53,633 bases of DNA from Spongiibacteraceae bacterium UBA5047 (GTDB lineage: Bacteria; Pseudomonadota; Gammaproteobacteria; Pseudomonadales; Spongiibacteraceae): positions 1-53,633 of the forward strand of contig DIBR01000071.1 in the NCBI GenBank assembly GCA_002415025.1, read 5' to 3'. Positions 44,159-51,603 of the stretch are shown here, piece after piece. The position numbers and the translations under genes were made by a program. The notes under the pieces were generated by a model, which saw nothing but the letters and a program-made list of their open reading frames with translations, was not told the origin of the DNA and made no database searches. Every line of letters starts with the position of its first letter. Position 1 is the first letter of the stretch.

Positions 44159-45690
44159 TGGTCAATCCCCGCTTTAAGCCGGCTTTCAGAGGCAATCAGG
44201 AAGTTGCCAGAAGTGACTACACAGTCGCCTTCGCTGAGACCGTCAACTATCTCGATGTAGCCATCGGCGCGAACGCCGGTTTTCACCTTGCGTGGTGCAA
44301 ATCGACCGTCGCCAATATCTTCAAATACGTAGCGCGTCTGCCCGGCGATAATAACGGCTTCTTCGGGCACTGCCAGGCGCTCATCCAGGTCGGCAATCAG
44401 CGTGGCCTGAGCATACATATCAGGCTTCAATTCACCATCGGGGTTCGCAAGCTCGAAACGGATACGGGCAGTGCGCGTGGCGGCATCAACAAAGGGATAG
44501 ATAAATGACACAGTAGTGTCGTGTTGAGTGTCGTTCACATGGGGCAGGCTGACACTGGCCCTCATACCGGTGCGGATCAACGTCAGATCTGCCTCGTAGG
44601 CATCGGCTTCAACCCAGAGCTGTGACACGTCGGCGATACGAAGCAACGTCATACCTGCGCGATGAGAAGAGCCCTCAACGATATTCTTGCTGACCAGCAC
44701 ACCCGTTCGCGGCGCGCGAATGACCACGTAGTCGAACGGGGTTCCGCGCTGTTCCAGGGCCGCGATTTCTTTTGCGGCCATATCCCACAACAACAAGCGT
44801 TTTCGCGCGGCTGACAATAGCGAGTTAGAAGCACCAGCGCGCTTTTTCAGTGCGAGATACTCCTGTTGAGCAGACAAGAGTTCGGGGCTGTATACAGTAA
44901 ACAAGGGTTCGCCTTTTTGAACGACTTTGCCTACAGCATCGGCGTAAAGCTCGCCAATCCATCCGTCAAATTTCAGGCTGACGTCGCTGATCACGGTCTG
45001 ATCATAGTCAACCTTGCCGACGAGCCGGATAGACCGCGTCAGGGAACGCACTTCCGCCAGCGCTTTTTTTACGCCGATCATTTGCGTGCGCCGCGAATCC
45101 AGAGTGACCGCGCCGGGCGGCGCTTCTTCCATCACAGAGGTTCCATCAGTCCGGGAAGCGCCAGAACTAAGTTGTATGCCTTCGCGGCCAGTGGCAAGGT
45201 CAAAGTTGACGCGTCGCGGAGCTATCCCCGGAGCAGCTATTTCCAACGTCAAAGGCCAGCTTCCTTCCATATAGGGCTCGAAGCTGCCTTTGTATTCACC
45301 GGGGCCGACCTGCTCCATATCCGCCGGTGCGCGCATGGCGGCCATCGTACCCATGGCGGGCATTTCTGCTATCGCTGAGATTGATGCATTATCAATAGGT
45401 TCACCATCGACGGTCTTGAGCTTGATAGACAACGTATTCTTGCCCACGCGCGGAACACGCGGGCTTATTTCGGCGTCAAACATAAATTCGCCACTCCGAT
45501 AGGGCAGCTGTTCGTTCTTGCTTGATCTGTCTTTCTGGGACGGCATAGCGTTAGTATTTTTAGGATTATCGGACATCGCCATGTCCGGATTCTGATTCGA
45601 CAGAGGCGCAATAATGAACATCAATGTGCCGAGGATAAGTAAAACAACTATTGCGGATGTCAGTTTGATTGTAGTCATGGTCGTTACCAT
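44152..45690 (-). CDS. RND efflux adaptor (CusB-like) with N-terminal YtkA/FixH-like domain
   Basis: A 512-residue periplasmic adaptor with one N-terminal membrane anchor (IVVLLILGTLMFIIAPL). Before the usual adaptor there is an extra beta-sandwich module (about 65-165) with SPRVPRVGKNTLSIKLKTVD, a methionine cluster EMPAMGTMAAM and GEYKGSFEPYMEGSWPLTLE, which resembles YtkA/FixH-type domains. The adaptor proper has the barrel and hairpin segments KALAEVRSLTRSIRLVGKVD and VQKGEPLFTVYSPELLSAQQ, and ends in VVTSGNFLIASESRLKAGID. The methionines could bind copper or silver. It overlaps the upstream outer-membrane gene stop by seven bases; an alternative ATG lies at 45678, and neither has a strong ribosome site. 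Confidence 0.9.
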   Translation of the reverse strand: MVTTMTTIKLTSAIVVLLILGTLMFIIAPLSNQNPDMAMSDNPKNTNAMPSQKDRSSKNEQLPYRSGEFMFDAEISPRVPRVGKNTLSIKLKTVDGEPIDNASISAIAEMPAMGTMAAMRAPADMEQVGPGEYKGSFEPYMEGSWPLTLEIAAPGIAPRRVNFDLATGREGIQLSSGASRTDGTSVMEEAPPGAVTLDSRRTQMIGVKKALAEVRSLTRSIRLVGKVDYDQTVISDVSLKFDGWIGELYADAVGKVVQKGEPLFTVYSPELLSAQQEYLALKKRAGASNSLLSAARKRLLLWDMAAKEIAALEQRGTPFDYVVIRAPRTGVLVSKNIVEGSSHRAGMTLLRIADVSQLWVEADAYEADLTLIRTGMRASVSLPHVNDTQHDTTVSFIYPFVDAATRTARIRFELANPDGELKPDMYAQATLIADLDERLAVPEEAVIIAGQTRYVFEDIGDGRFAPRKVKTGVRADGYIEIVDGLSEGDCVVTSGNFLIASESRLKAGIDQW

Positions 45691-47009
45691 TGATTCGGTG
45701 CATTGTCTGGAGTGGCGCCGGCGAAATTTTTACCGTGTTCGAAATCTGCTAGTTGATTTCCGGTATAGCGCTCCAATGCCGACAGTTCGCGCAGGTAGTT
45801 GGCCTGCGTTCGCAAGCGGCTGTCGTCGGTTCGCAGTTGCTTGCGCTGGGCGTCTATAAGGCTCAAAAATCGGCCTTTTCCGGAGCGATAGTCAGCCAAA
45901 GCCGCATTCACACTTTGTCGCGCCAGCGGCACCAGCCGGTCGTTGTAAATCGCTAGAATGCCGCTAATTTCCTCCAGCCTCGCTCTGGCCTGTGCCAGCT
46001 CCGCTAGCAGATAGGATTCTCTGTCCGACAGCGCCCATTGCTGGCGCATCAGCTCGGCTTTGGCTGCGTTTTTGCTGGCATCGCGCTTGTTTGAAATATC
46101 AAACGGAATATTGATTGTGACCCCCAGCCACCAGCGTTTGTCGGGGTCGTCCCACAAGCTGTTGTAGCCGCCGGAGAATTTGAAATCGGGAAAATAGTCC
46201 TTTTTAGCCAAGCCCAGCTGCGACTCGGCAGCGGCGATATTCTGACGCAGGCGATGCAACTCCGGGTGTTGGTCCAGCGCGGAGCGTTGCAATTCCGGCA
46301 AGCCGGGAATTTTGGTGGGCAGCGGCAACGCGGCGGGGGCTGCTAGCGGGCTATCTGGCGCCTTATTCAGCAGAGCATTGATCAAGGCCTTCACTTCGCT
46401 GATACGGCGGCGGTGCGACATTATTTCGGTATCAATACTTGCTGCTTCAACCTGCGCCTGCAGCACATCCTGCTGCAGGGCTTTGCCAGCGCTATAGCGT
46501 GCTTCTGCAACCTGAATAACATCCTGTAGCAGATCGCGGTGCTGATGCTTCAAGGCGAGTGACGCGTGTACGTATGACCATTCGGCATAAAGCTGCTTGG
46601 CGGCGGCAATCGTTTGCAAGCGCTGATCCTGCAGGGATTGCTCGCTGGCATTGGCGGCGGCGCTGGCCTTTTCAGATTGCAAATCGAGTTTGCCCGGCCA
46701 GGGCAAAACCTGACTGATTTCAACCCGGTCCTGGAATCCGCGTCGCCCTCCAGCCGTGTCGGGTGCACCCGCATAACTCAGTGACGGGTCGGGCAGGGCG
46801 CCAGCGGCGGCAATCCGTTCGCGCGCCGCCTCGACAGCGTGCGTCAGCGCTTTCAGGCTGGCGTTGTGCGCCAGCACCTCGCTGACAAAGGCGTCAAGGT
46901 GAAGCGATTCGGTGCCGTCGACCGGGGTTTGGGTGCTCGCAGCACTCACAACTCCCGATAGCGGGAAGGCGATAGTCAGCGCGAAAAACACGCGCAATAT
47001 CTTGTTCAT
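45684..47009 (-). CDS. TolC-family outer-membrane efflux channel (CusC/CzcC-like)
   Basis: A 441-residue outer-membrane factor with a signal peptide (IAFPLSGVVSA). Two repeats of the long helical-hairpin/beta fold are visible: LKALTHAVEAARERIAAAGA with LPDPSLSY, and HPELHRLRQNIAAAESQLGL with KKDYFPDFKFSGGY. The PDPSLSY and YFPDFKFSGGYN patterns are standard for metal-efflux TolC homologues. It forms the exit duct for the RND pump and adaptor encoded next. A Cys-rich exported protein gene lies 83 bases upstream and may head the operon. Confidence 0.92.
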   Translation of the reverse strand: MNKILRVFFALTIAFPLSGVVSAASTQTPVDGTESLHLDAFVSEVLAHNASLKALTHAVEAARERIAAAGALPDPSLSYAGAPDTAGGRRGFQDRVEISQVLPWPGKLDLQSEKASAAANASEQSLQDQRLQTIAAAKQLYAEWSYVHASLALKHQHRDLLQDVIQVAEARYSAGKALQQDVLQAQVEAASIDTEIMSHRRRISEVKALINALLNKAPDSPLAAPAALPLPTKIPGLPELQRSALDQHPELHRLRQNIAAAESQLGLAKKDYFPDFKFSGGYNSLWDDPDKRWWLGVTINIPFDISNKRDASKNAAKAELMRQQWALSDRESYLLAELAQARARLEEISGILAIYNDRLVPLARQSVNAALADYRSGKGRFLSLIDAQRKQLRTDDSRLRTQANYLRELSALERYTGNQLADFEHGKNFAGATPDNAPNQW

Positions 47010-47092
47010 GGTCTACTCTCACAGCGTAAGGTCTTGGAGCATTAAAGCCCGGACAGATTTACGTGGCTCGACAGATCGAGCGCTGAGAGTGC

Positions 47093-47536
47093 TTAAATGC
47101 GCAGGCGCAGAGTGTCCAGGTAGAGCGATCTACCCGATTGGTGAGGGGAGAAGGTGTTGGCTTGTGACCCTTGCAAAACGCGCAGGGTATGCGCTTGCGC
47201 GATGAGGTTGTGACTGCTGAGCAGTGCTGGGGAATCTGCGCCGGGCTGGGGCTTGAAATCCGGTGGCTTGCCGTGCTGTGCGTAAACGCTATCGGCTTTG
47301 GAGCCATCGCTATTGGATACCTGGAAGTCGATGGCGCAACAGGGCTCGGCATCCGCCATGGGCGCCGACATATCCATGTCGCAGCCGTTACCGGCCTTAA
47401 CCACAACGTCATCGCAGCAGCAAACGTGGCTGCTTTGTTGGTCGTTCGGATGATCGTCAACGCAAGCGTAGGCAAACTGGCCGATAGAGGTCAGGAAGAA
47501 GGTTAGCAACAGGGCTTTGTGGAGTCGTTTGTTCAA
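47093..47536 (-). CDS. Cys-rich exported protein heading the RND efflux operon (CopL-like)
   Basis: A 147-residue protein with a signal peptide NKRLHKALLLTFFLTSIGQF. The mature part is rich in Cys, His, Met and Asp: ACVDDHPND, HVCCCDDVV, GCDMDMSAPM and EPCCAIDF, a likely metal-binding region, followed by a polar tail ending LYLDTLRLRI. It resembles in size and layout the second Cys-rich protein at 50992 and CopL-like proteins next to copper operons. I place the start at TTG 47536 because it begins the signal peptide, gives a length like the 149-residue counterpart, and lies about 26 bases after a plausible promoter; an ATG at 47617 is the alternative. Probable role: periplasmic metal binding or sensing. 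Confidence 0.65.
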   Translation of the reverse strand: MNKRLHKALLLTFFLTSIGQFAYACVDDHPNDQQSSHVCCCDDVVVKAGNGCDMDMSAPMADAEPCCAIDFQVSNSDGSKADSVYAQHGKPPDFKPQPGADSPALLSSHNLIAQAHTLRVLQGSQANTFSPHQSGRSLYLDTLRLRI

Positions 47537-47568
47537 GTGGTGCCCAAACCTGCTTTGATTACAAAAAT

Positions 47569-47574
47569 ATTGTA
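47569..47574 (-). promoter_or_regulatory. Candidate -10 box for the Cys-rich gene and RND operon
   Basis: TACAAT on the minus strand (ATTGTA at 47569-47574), with a weak GGCAAT 17 bases upstream. It would place the transcript start between the two possible translation starts and therefore favours TTG 47536. Confidence 0.35.
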
Positions 47575-47683
47575 GTAGTAGTTCCGCGAGATTGCCATGC
47601 TTTCCATTGCACCGCAATTGTGAGCATACCGTTTGGACACAGGGGCTGAGTTAAAGGTTCCATTTCGCTAGCGCCGTTTGAGG

Positions 47684-48070
47684 CTAATCGCTCTCAAACT
47701 GGTCCAGGATAGGGCAGCCATCCGGGTCGGCTCCGCAGAGGTTGCACAGTAACTGCAATTCATTGCGCAGCGTCGTTAGCTCTGCGAGATGGTCTTCTAT
47801 TTCAGCGAGCTTCTGGCCCGCCAGCGCCCGCACTCGCGGTTTGGCCTGTTGCGGGTTTTCGCGAAAGCTCAGTAACGAGGCTATTTCTTCGAGCTTGAAC
47901 CCCATTCTTTGCGCCCGCTTGATAAAGCGCAGACGTGAAAGATCTTTTTTGCCGTACAGGCGTATTCCGCTTGAGTTGCGACTGACTCGTGGCAGCAGAT
48001 GGATTTTTTCGTAGTAGCGCAGGGTGTCCGCGCTAATGCCTAAATGTTCGACAACCTCACCAATTTTCAT
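47684..48070 (-). CDS. MerR-family metal-responsive regulator
   Basis: A 128-residue MerR regulator: winged helix at the N-terminus (MKIGEVVEHLGISADTLRYY, then RLYGKKDLSRLRFIKRAQ), a dimerisation helix (about 80-110) and a C-terminal metal-binding loop CNLCGADPDGCPILDQFE with three cysteines (C109, C112, C119). This tail belongs to the heavy-metal group but is not a clear match to CueR, ZntR or classical MerR, so the metal is open. AGGTG precedes ATG 48070; the frame upstream to 48487 runs through the CcdA-like gene. It is the last gene of the six-gene operon and probably controls the MerR-type promoter at 50645-50675 that reads into that operon. Confidence 0.88.
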   Translation of the reverse strand: MKIGEVVEHLGISADTLRYYEKIHLLPRVSRNSSGIRLYGKKDLSRLRFIKRAQRMGFKLEEIASLLSFRENPQQAKPRVRALAGQKLAEIEDHLAELTTLRNELQLLCNLCGADPDGCPILDQFESD

Positions 48071-48075
48071 TGCAC

Positions 48076-48747
48076 CTATATCCACCGATAATATTCGTTG
48101 AGCAGGTAGAGACCAACCGCAATCAGCGTAAGACCGCCAGCTTGTTCGATTCGGGAGCGCCATTTTTCCACCGACTGGAGATTTTCCAGCCAACCGAGAC
48201 TCACAGCGCCGATAAGCAGCGGAATTACCCGCCCGATGGCAAAACTGAGCATCAGCGCAGCCCCGTAGAACACTGAGCCGATTGAGGCGCTCACGCCCAG
48301 GCCAACCAACAGGCCGGGAGAGCACACGGGGCAGATACCGATGGTAAAGGGGATGCCCAGTAAAAAGGCGCCCCAGACCGTGGCGACTCGTTGACCGCGC
48401 AGGGCCAGCCAGGGCAGAGGCAGGCGAATGATATTCATCCACAGTAAGCCAAGCCCAATTAATAAAACACCGAGCACGGCGCCCCACTGGCGGCTCAACA
48501 GCTGCTGCGCCCAGGCACCGCCCAGGGCCGCGCCGATGCCCAGCAGCACATGGGTTAAAATCAGACCCACGGCAAAAGCACAGCCGTAGATAACGGCATC
48601 GCGCAGTGCTCTTGCGCGGGTAACATAAGCGAGAATAACCGGGATGGTGGAGAAGGCTACCGGCGTGAAACTGAACAGAAAGCCCGCCAATAACGCTGCC
48701 GCGAGGCCCGCCATACCGCCCGTTTGCATCGAGATCGCAGGATCCAT
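48076..48747 (-). CDS. CcdA/DsbD-like thiol-electron transmembrane carrier
   Basis: A 223-residue inner-membrane protein with six predicted helices. The first helix region has FLFSFTPVAFSTIPVILAYV and the fourth has FTIGICPVCSPGLLVGLGVS, where the CPVC pair corresponds to one redox cysteine region of CcdA/DsbD. The matching cysteine of the first helix is not present (FTPVAF), which is unusual for an electron carrier. CcdA proteins move reducing power from cytoplasmic thioredoxin to periplasmic thiols. ATG 48747 overlaps the stop of the thioredoxin-like gene (TGATG) and has GGAG upstream; GTG 48753 is the alternative. Its partners in the operon, a thioredoxin-like protein and MerP/MerT-like transport proteins, suggest metal-thiol redox chemistry. 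Confidence 0.82.
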   Translation of the reverse strand: MDPAISMQTGGMAGLAAALLAGFLFSFTPVAFSTIPVILAYVTRARALRDAVIYGCAFAVGLILTHVLLGIGAALGGAWAQQLLSRQWGAVLGVLLIGLGLLWMNIIRLPLPWLALRGQRVATVWGAFLLGIPFTIGICPVCSPGLLVGLGVSASIGSVFYGAALMLSFAIGRVIPLLIGAVSLGWLENLQSVEKWRSRIEQAGGLTLIAVGLYLLNEYYRWI

Positions 48748-49037
48748 CAGCACTCCGCCAGCCGGTCTCGAATAAGACGCATCAATTTGGCTTTAGACGG
48801 TCGCGCAGGGAAAACCAGTTCGCCATTAACGGCGATACCCGGCGCACTTATCAGACCGAGTTGCACGGCGTAATCGATCTCATCAAGAATATTGATCTCG
48901 CGATAGAGCAGGCGGTGGTCGTTGATTTCAGCAATCGCGTCTTTCACCAGTGCTTGGGTACGACGGCAATGCCGGCAGCCTGCGGCGGTAAGTACTTCGA
49001 CAATCACCTTTGCTCGTCTGTTGTCAGATCGACTCAT
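48747..49037 (-). CDS. Small thioredoxin-like protein
   Basis: A 96-residue cytoplasmic protein with a minimal thioredoxin fold: VIVEVLTAAGCRHCRRTQAL with the redox motif C-R-H-C near residues 21-24, cis-proline segment ISAPGIAVNGELVF, and a final cysteine (RLAEC). It resembles the small thioredoxin/glutaredoxin hybrids such as archaeal MTH895-type proteins. No signal peptide is seen. It lies between a MerT-like transporter and the CcdA-like gene, with which it overlaps, so it is the likely cytoplasmic electron donor or metal carrier for them. The position is inferred from gene order only. Confidence 0.8.
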   Translation of the reverse strand: MSRSDNRRAKVIVEVLTAAGCRHCRRTQALVKDAIAEINDHRLLYREINILDEIDYAVQLGLISAPGIAVNGELVFPARPSKAKLMRLIRDRLAEC

Positions 49038-49044
49038 CGACTAT

Positions 49045-49443
49045 TTATGCACCTGTTTGTTCCAGCCAGCGTGTTATCGGAAGCAACGCATAGGCCGCAA
49101 AAACGGCTGCAACGAAGATCACCGAACTCGCTATCAGTATTCGCGTTTGCCATTGCAGGCGGCGACCATCGCTAATGCTGCAGTGGTCGGCATCAAGGTC
49201 TCGACGTATGACGGCCAGTCGCCACCAACTGTAAACCAGCACCAATGCGGTCACTGCAAATGTGATGGCCTTGTAGCCGGATAGCCAACCAAGCCACGGT
49301 AGGGCTGACACCACAGACGCGACCACACTGCCAAAACCGAGGCTCACGAGAACAATCGGCAGGGCGCAGCACGTAGTCCCGAGCACCGCGAGGCCGAATC
49401 CGCTGGCGAGCAGGGAGTTCTGCTTCACTGTTTCAATGCTCAT
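49045..49443 (-). CDS. MerT-like inner-membrane metal transporter
   Basis: A 132-residue protein with three or four helices. The first helix carries the vicinal cysteine pair in LGTTCCALPIVLVSLGFG, the hallmark of MerT, which takes Hg(II) from MerP and moves it inward. A further cysteine lies in the cytoplasmic-type loop DADHCSISD. It overlaps the MerP-like gene by four bases (ATGA), so the two are co-translated. MerA is absent from the window, so mercury detoxification is not established; the cargo could be another soft metal ion. Confidence 0.83.
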   Translation of the reverse strand: MSIETVKQNSLLASGFGLAVLGTTCCALPIVLVSLGFGSVVASVVSALPWLGWLSGYKAITFAVTALVLVYSWWRLAVIRRDLDADHCSISDGRRLQWQTRILIASSVIFVAAVFAAYALLPITRWLEQTGA

Positions 49444-49754
49444 TTCTGTAAGGTCTTTGGGTCATCAAACGTAACGATACCACGCAATGTAAACCCCGCA
49501 TCGTTGACTAGGGTTTTGAGTTTTTCTTTACTGTAGGCTGGCTTGGTATCAGCCACAAACACGACCAATCCGTCATTGAGCTGAATATCGAGACTGTCTT
49601 TATCAACACCCTTCAGCGCCTTGATCTTTTTTTCGATACCGTAGGCGCAGTATGGGCAGGCCAGCCCATCTACCCTAAGTTCATAGCGAACAGGCGCGGC
49701 GGTAACCGAGGCCGATAGTAAAATTAGCATTACGATGGCGATCTGCTGTTTCAT
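49440..49754 (-). CDS. MerP-like periplasmic metal-binding protein
   Basis: A 104-residue exported protein: signal peptide KQQIAIVMLILLSASVTA, then an HMA-type ferredoxin-like fold with RVDGLACPYCAYGIEKKI. The metal ligands are C33 and C36; the CPYC order differs from the CxxC of classical MerP (GMTCxxC) by its proline-tyrosine pair, which resembles a redox-active thiol pair. Further conserved pattern LKGVDKDSLDIQLNDG matches the family. ATG 49754 follows AAGGAG by eight bases; a GTG at 49763 is too close to that site. It passes metal to the MerT-like protein encoded next. Confidence 0.85.
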   Translation of the reverse strand: MKQQIAIVMLILLSASVTAAPVRYELRVDGLACPYCAYGIEKKIKALKGVDKDSLDIQLNDGLVVFVADTKPAYSKEKLKTLVNDAGFTLRGIVTFDDPKTLQK

Positions 49755-49775
49755 TACACTCACTCCTTATCAATC

Positions 49776-50609
49776 CTACAAGTGCCACTCAAGTTCTAGC
49801 ACGGCACGGTAGTCATCCGGCTCCTGATCGCCCGCCAGCGTGTCGTAAACGGGTAACTGAACCCCGGTTTTTATGGCGATGTTGCGGTAGGTCCACATCA
49901 GGCCCGGCGATAAAAACCAACTGTCACCGCCAAGGCGCACCCGGTTGCCGTTAATAAGCGGATTGGCGGAATCCACTATTTCACCATTGAGTTCCAACAT
50001 CCAAACCCAATCTGGTTCGTAATAGCCGGTAGGGAAGAAGCGTATTCCGCCCACGATATCCACCAGCCACACATCGGGGCGCTCTGTGTTTGCCCTTGTG
50101 TCGGCATTAAATCGATGTCGAACTGAGGCCCAGCGATACCATTTGCGCCCCTCGTACCCGTAGGCCAGGCCGAGAATATAGTCGTTTCCGTCGGGTTCAG
50201 TAACGCGGTTCCGGGGCGTGTCAGCATCATCCAATATGACCTTGCCAAACAGGGCCGCTGATTCCTGTGCGGCAAACTGGTCATTGCGCCAAAAACGGTA
50301 TTTGGTGGACAAGGTTGTAGCGGCACGTCCGCTATCGCTTGGGCCTTTGCCGGTTGAGCGATCATCGCCAACACTGGCACCCGCCACCCAGTCGCCCGTA
50401 ATGCCGTATTTAAATTCGAACTCGTACTCTGTTTCACGCCGGTCGGATTTTTCAACATGTGCGCCCAGCTTCAGTTCCACGCCGTCTTTGAATAAAACGT
50501 GAGGGCCGATGCCAAATACCGGGTCATGCGCGTAAGCAGGTGATATCAAGGCAGCAATGCCTGTTGCCAATAGCAATGAACCGCACAGTTGCAGTTTACG
50601 TGGGTGCAT
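49776..50609 (-). CDS. Outer-membrane beta-barrel-like protein, first gene of the MerR-type operon
   Basis: A 277-residue exported protein: signal peptide ending in AALISPAYA, then HDPVFGIGPHVLFKDGVEL and many alternating aromatic strands (YEFEFKYGITGDWVAG, YILGLAYGYEGRKWYRWAS), finishing with LELEWHL, the pattern of an outer-membrane barrel. The closest general class I can name is the MetA-pathway/phenol-degradation transporter-like barrel, but the function is not known. It starts directly after the MerR-type promoter, with GGGAG ten bases upstream. It may be the outer-membrane pore delivering metal to the MerP-like protein encoded next. Confidence 0.75.
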   Translation of the reverse strand: MHPRKLQLCGSLLLATGIAALISPAYAHDPVFGIGPHVLFKDGVELKLGAHVEKSDRRETEYEFEFKYGITGDWVAGASVGDDRSTGKGPSDSGRAATTLSTKYRFWRNDQFAAQESAALFGKVILDDADTPRNRVTEPDGNDYILGLAYGYEGRKWYRWASVRHRFNADTRANTERPDVWLVDIVGGIRFFPTGYYEPDWVWMLELNGEIVDSANPLINGNRVRLGGDSWFLSPGLMWTYRNIAIKTGVQLPVYDTLAGDQEPDDYRAVLELEWHL

Positions 50610-50644
50610 TCAGGTCAATCTCCCGACAGCTTCAGTAAGTTAAG

Positions 50645-50675
50645 ACCGTAAATGCTGGAGTAAGCTCCAGGTCAA
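50645..50675 (-). promoter_or_regulatory. MerR-family promoter of the six-gene operon
   Basis: On the minus strand: TTGACC (50670-50675), a 19-base spacer, and TACGGT (50645-50650). The spacer holds the dyad CTGGAG-CTTA-CTCCAG (50655-50670). A 19-base spacer with a central dyad is the defining feature of promoters twisted open by MerR-type regulators, and the gene for such a regulator closes the operon. Expected leader is about 30 bases. Confidence 0.85.
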
Positions 50676-50861
50676 GCCGTTTTTTCGAGAGTGACGCCAC
50701 TGCAATAGAAAAGCGGTGAAAACAGGGCGAGGTTAATAAAGAACCCTCTGATATCAAATATTTAAGGGAACTTTGTATTCGTTTAAATGCCTTATCCCGA
50801 GAATGGTGCCAGATAAATTGCCGGAGACAGGTGTGGTACTAAAGCGCCAGCGATTAAGGTC

Positions 50862-50893
50862 TTGACCCTGTAGTAGGGTTTAGAGTTTTTACT
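50862..50893 (+). promoter_or_regulatory. Second MerR-type promoter-like sequence, upstream of the copper operon
   Basis: On the plus strand: TTGACC (50862-50867), 19-20 bases with an imperfect dyad (ACCCT-GTAGT-AGGGT), and TTTTAC/TTTACT (50887-50893). It would start transcription about 90 bases before the Cys-rich gene at 50992. The dyad differs from the leftward one, so a different MerR-type regulator may be needed. Confidence 0.45.
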
Positions 50894-50991
50894 GCGACGA
50901 TTGAGGCTGGTGCTCGCGCTGCAAGAGGGCGGAAGTGAATCCATGCGCAAACCTGCTCTAATTGAAGCCAAGAGTGCTAGAATAGCCAGCA

Positions 50992-51441
50992 ATGAACATT
51001 AAACGAACGGCCTTAACAGTGCTTCTGTTTCTCCTGTCCCAGCAGGCGAGTATGGCTGTGGCGGCGCTGATTCATGCCGCGCATAATGATGCTCAGAGCA
51101 ATGTTCAGACAAGCACGATGATGGCACCGGCAAATACGGCAATGGCTATTCACACTGGTGAAGAATCCGCCGCAGAATCCACCGCAATGCCATCTCACGA
51201 CCAGCACTGTGATACTGATGCTGCCGACGCAGTGGCTATGGCGCACCACGACAAGGCTACGACATCCGCCGATTGCTGTACGTTTGACTGTGATTGCTGC
51301 GTAGGTAGCTGCCAGTCAGTTATGGCAGTGTTGGATTTGCCGTTTAGCCTCGCGGTTTCTCATCAGGCGACTTTTTTCTACGCCGCTTCCTCTCCAAACT
51401 CTCCCCGGCAAAACCTGCTTCGCCCACCGATTTCTGCCTGA
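50992..51441 (+). CDS. Cys/His/Met-rich exported protein upstream of copA (CopL-like)
   Basis: A 149-residue protein with a signal peptide (TALTVLLFLLSQQASMAVAA). The mature part is rich in metal ligands: HAAHNDAQ, HDQHCDTDA, MAHHDKATTS and the Cys cluster DCCTFDCDCCVGSCQS. This matches the CopL-like proteins found ahead of copAB operons, where they support copper sensing or buffering. It precedes copA by about 160 bases and is probably part of the same transcript, driven by the MerR-type promoter-like site upstream. Direct copper binding is a prediction. Confidence 0.75.
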   Translation: MNIKRTALTVLLFLLSQQASMAVAALIHAAHNDAQSNVQTSTMMAPANTAMAIHTGEESAAESTAMPSHDQHCDTDAADAVAMAHHDKATTSADCCTFDCDCCVGSCQSVMAVLDLPFSLAVSHQATFFYAASSPNSPRQNLLRPPISA

Positions 51442-51603
51442 CACGGGATAGGTGTGTCCGTCGTTTGCGCCCTTCAGCAGGAGCGAGCGGTTCGGAACAT
51501 CGACACCGGCAATTCACGGGGCTTTACCCTTATAGGACTTTATCCCCATAGGGCTTTCCCCATCCAAAATGAGCAGACAGTCATCATTGTAAGAGGGCAG
51601 AAC

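Larger units (their letters stand above)
50610..50991. promoter_or_regulatory. Divergent 382-base control region between two metal operons
   Basis: No gene is evident. It contains a strong MerR-type promoter firing left (50645-50675) and a weaker MerR-type promoter-like sequence firing right (50862-50893). The rest shows AT-rich stretches around 50735-50790 with no recognised motif. Confidence 0.7.

Noticed and set aside
47684..50609. Classical mercury-resistance (mer) operon
   Set aside because: MerR-, MerT- and MerP-like genes are present but merA, merD and merB are absent, and CcdA/thioredoxin genes are not part of known mer operons.
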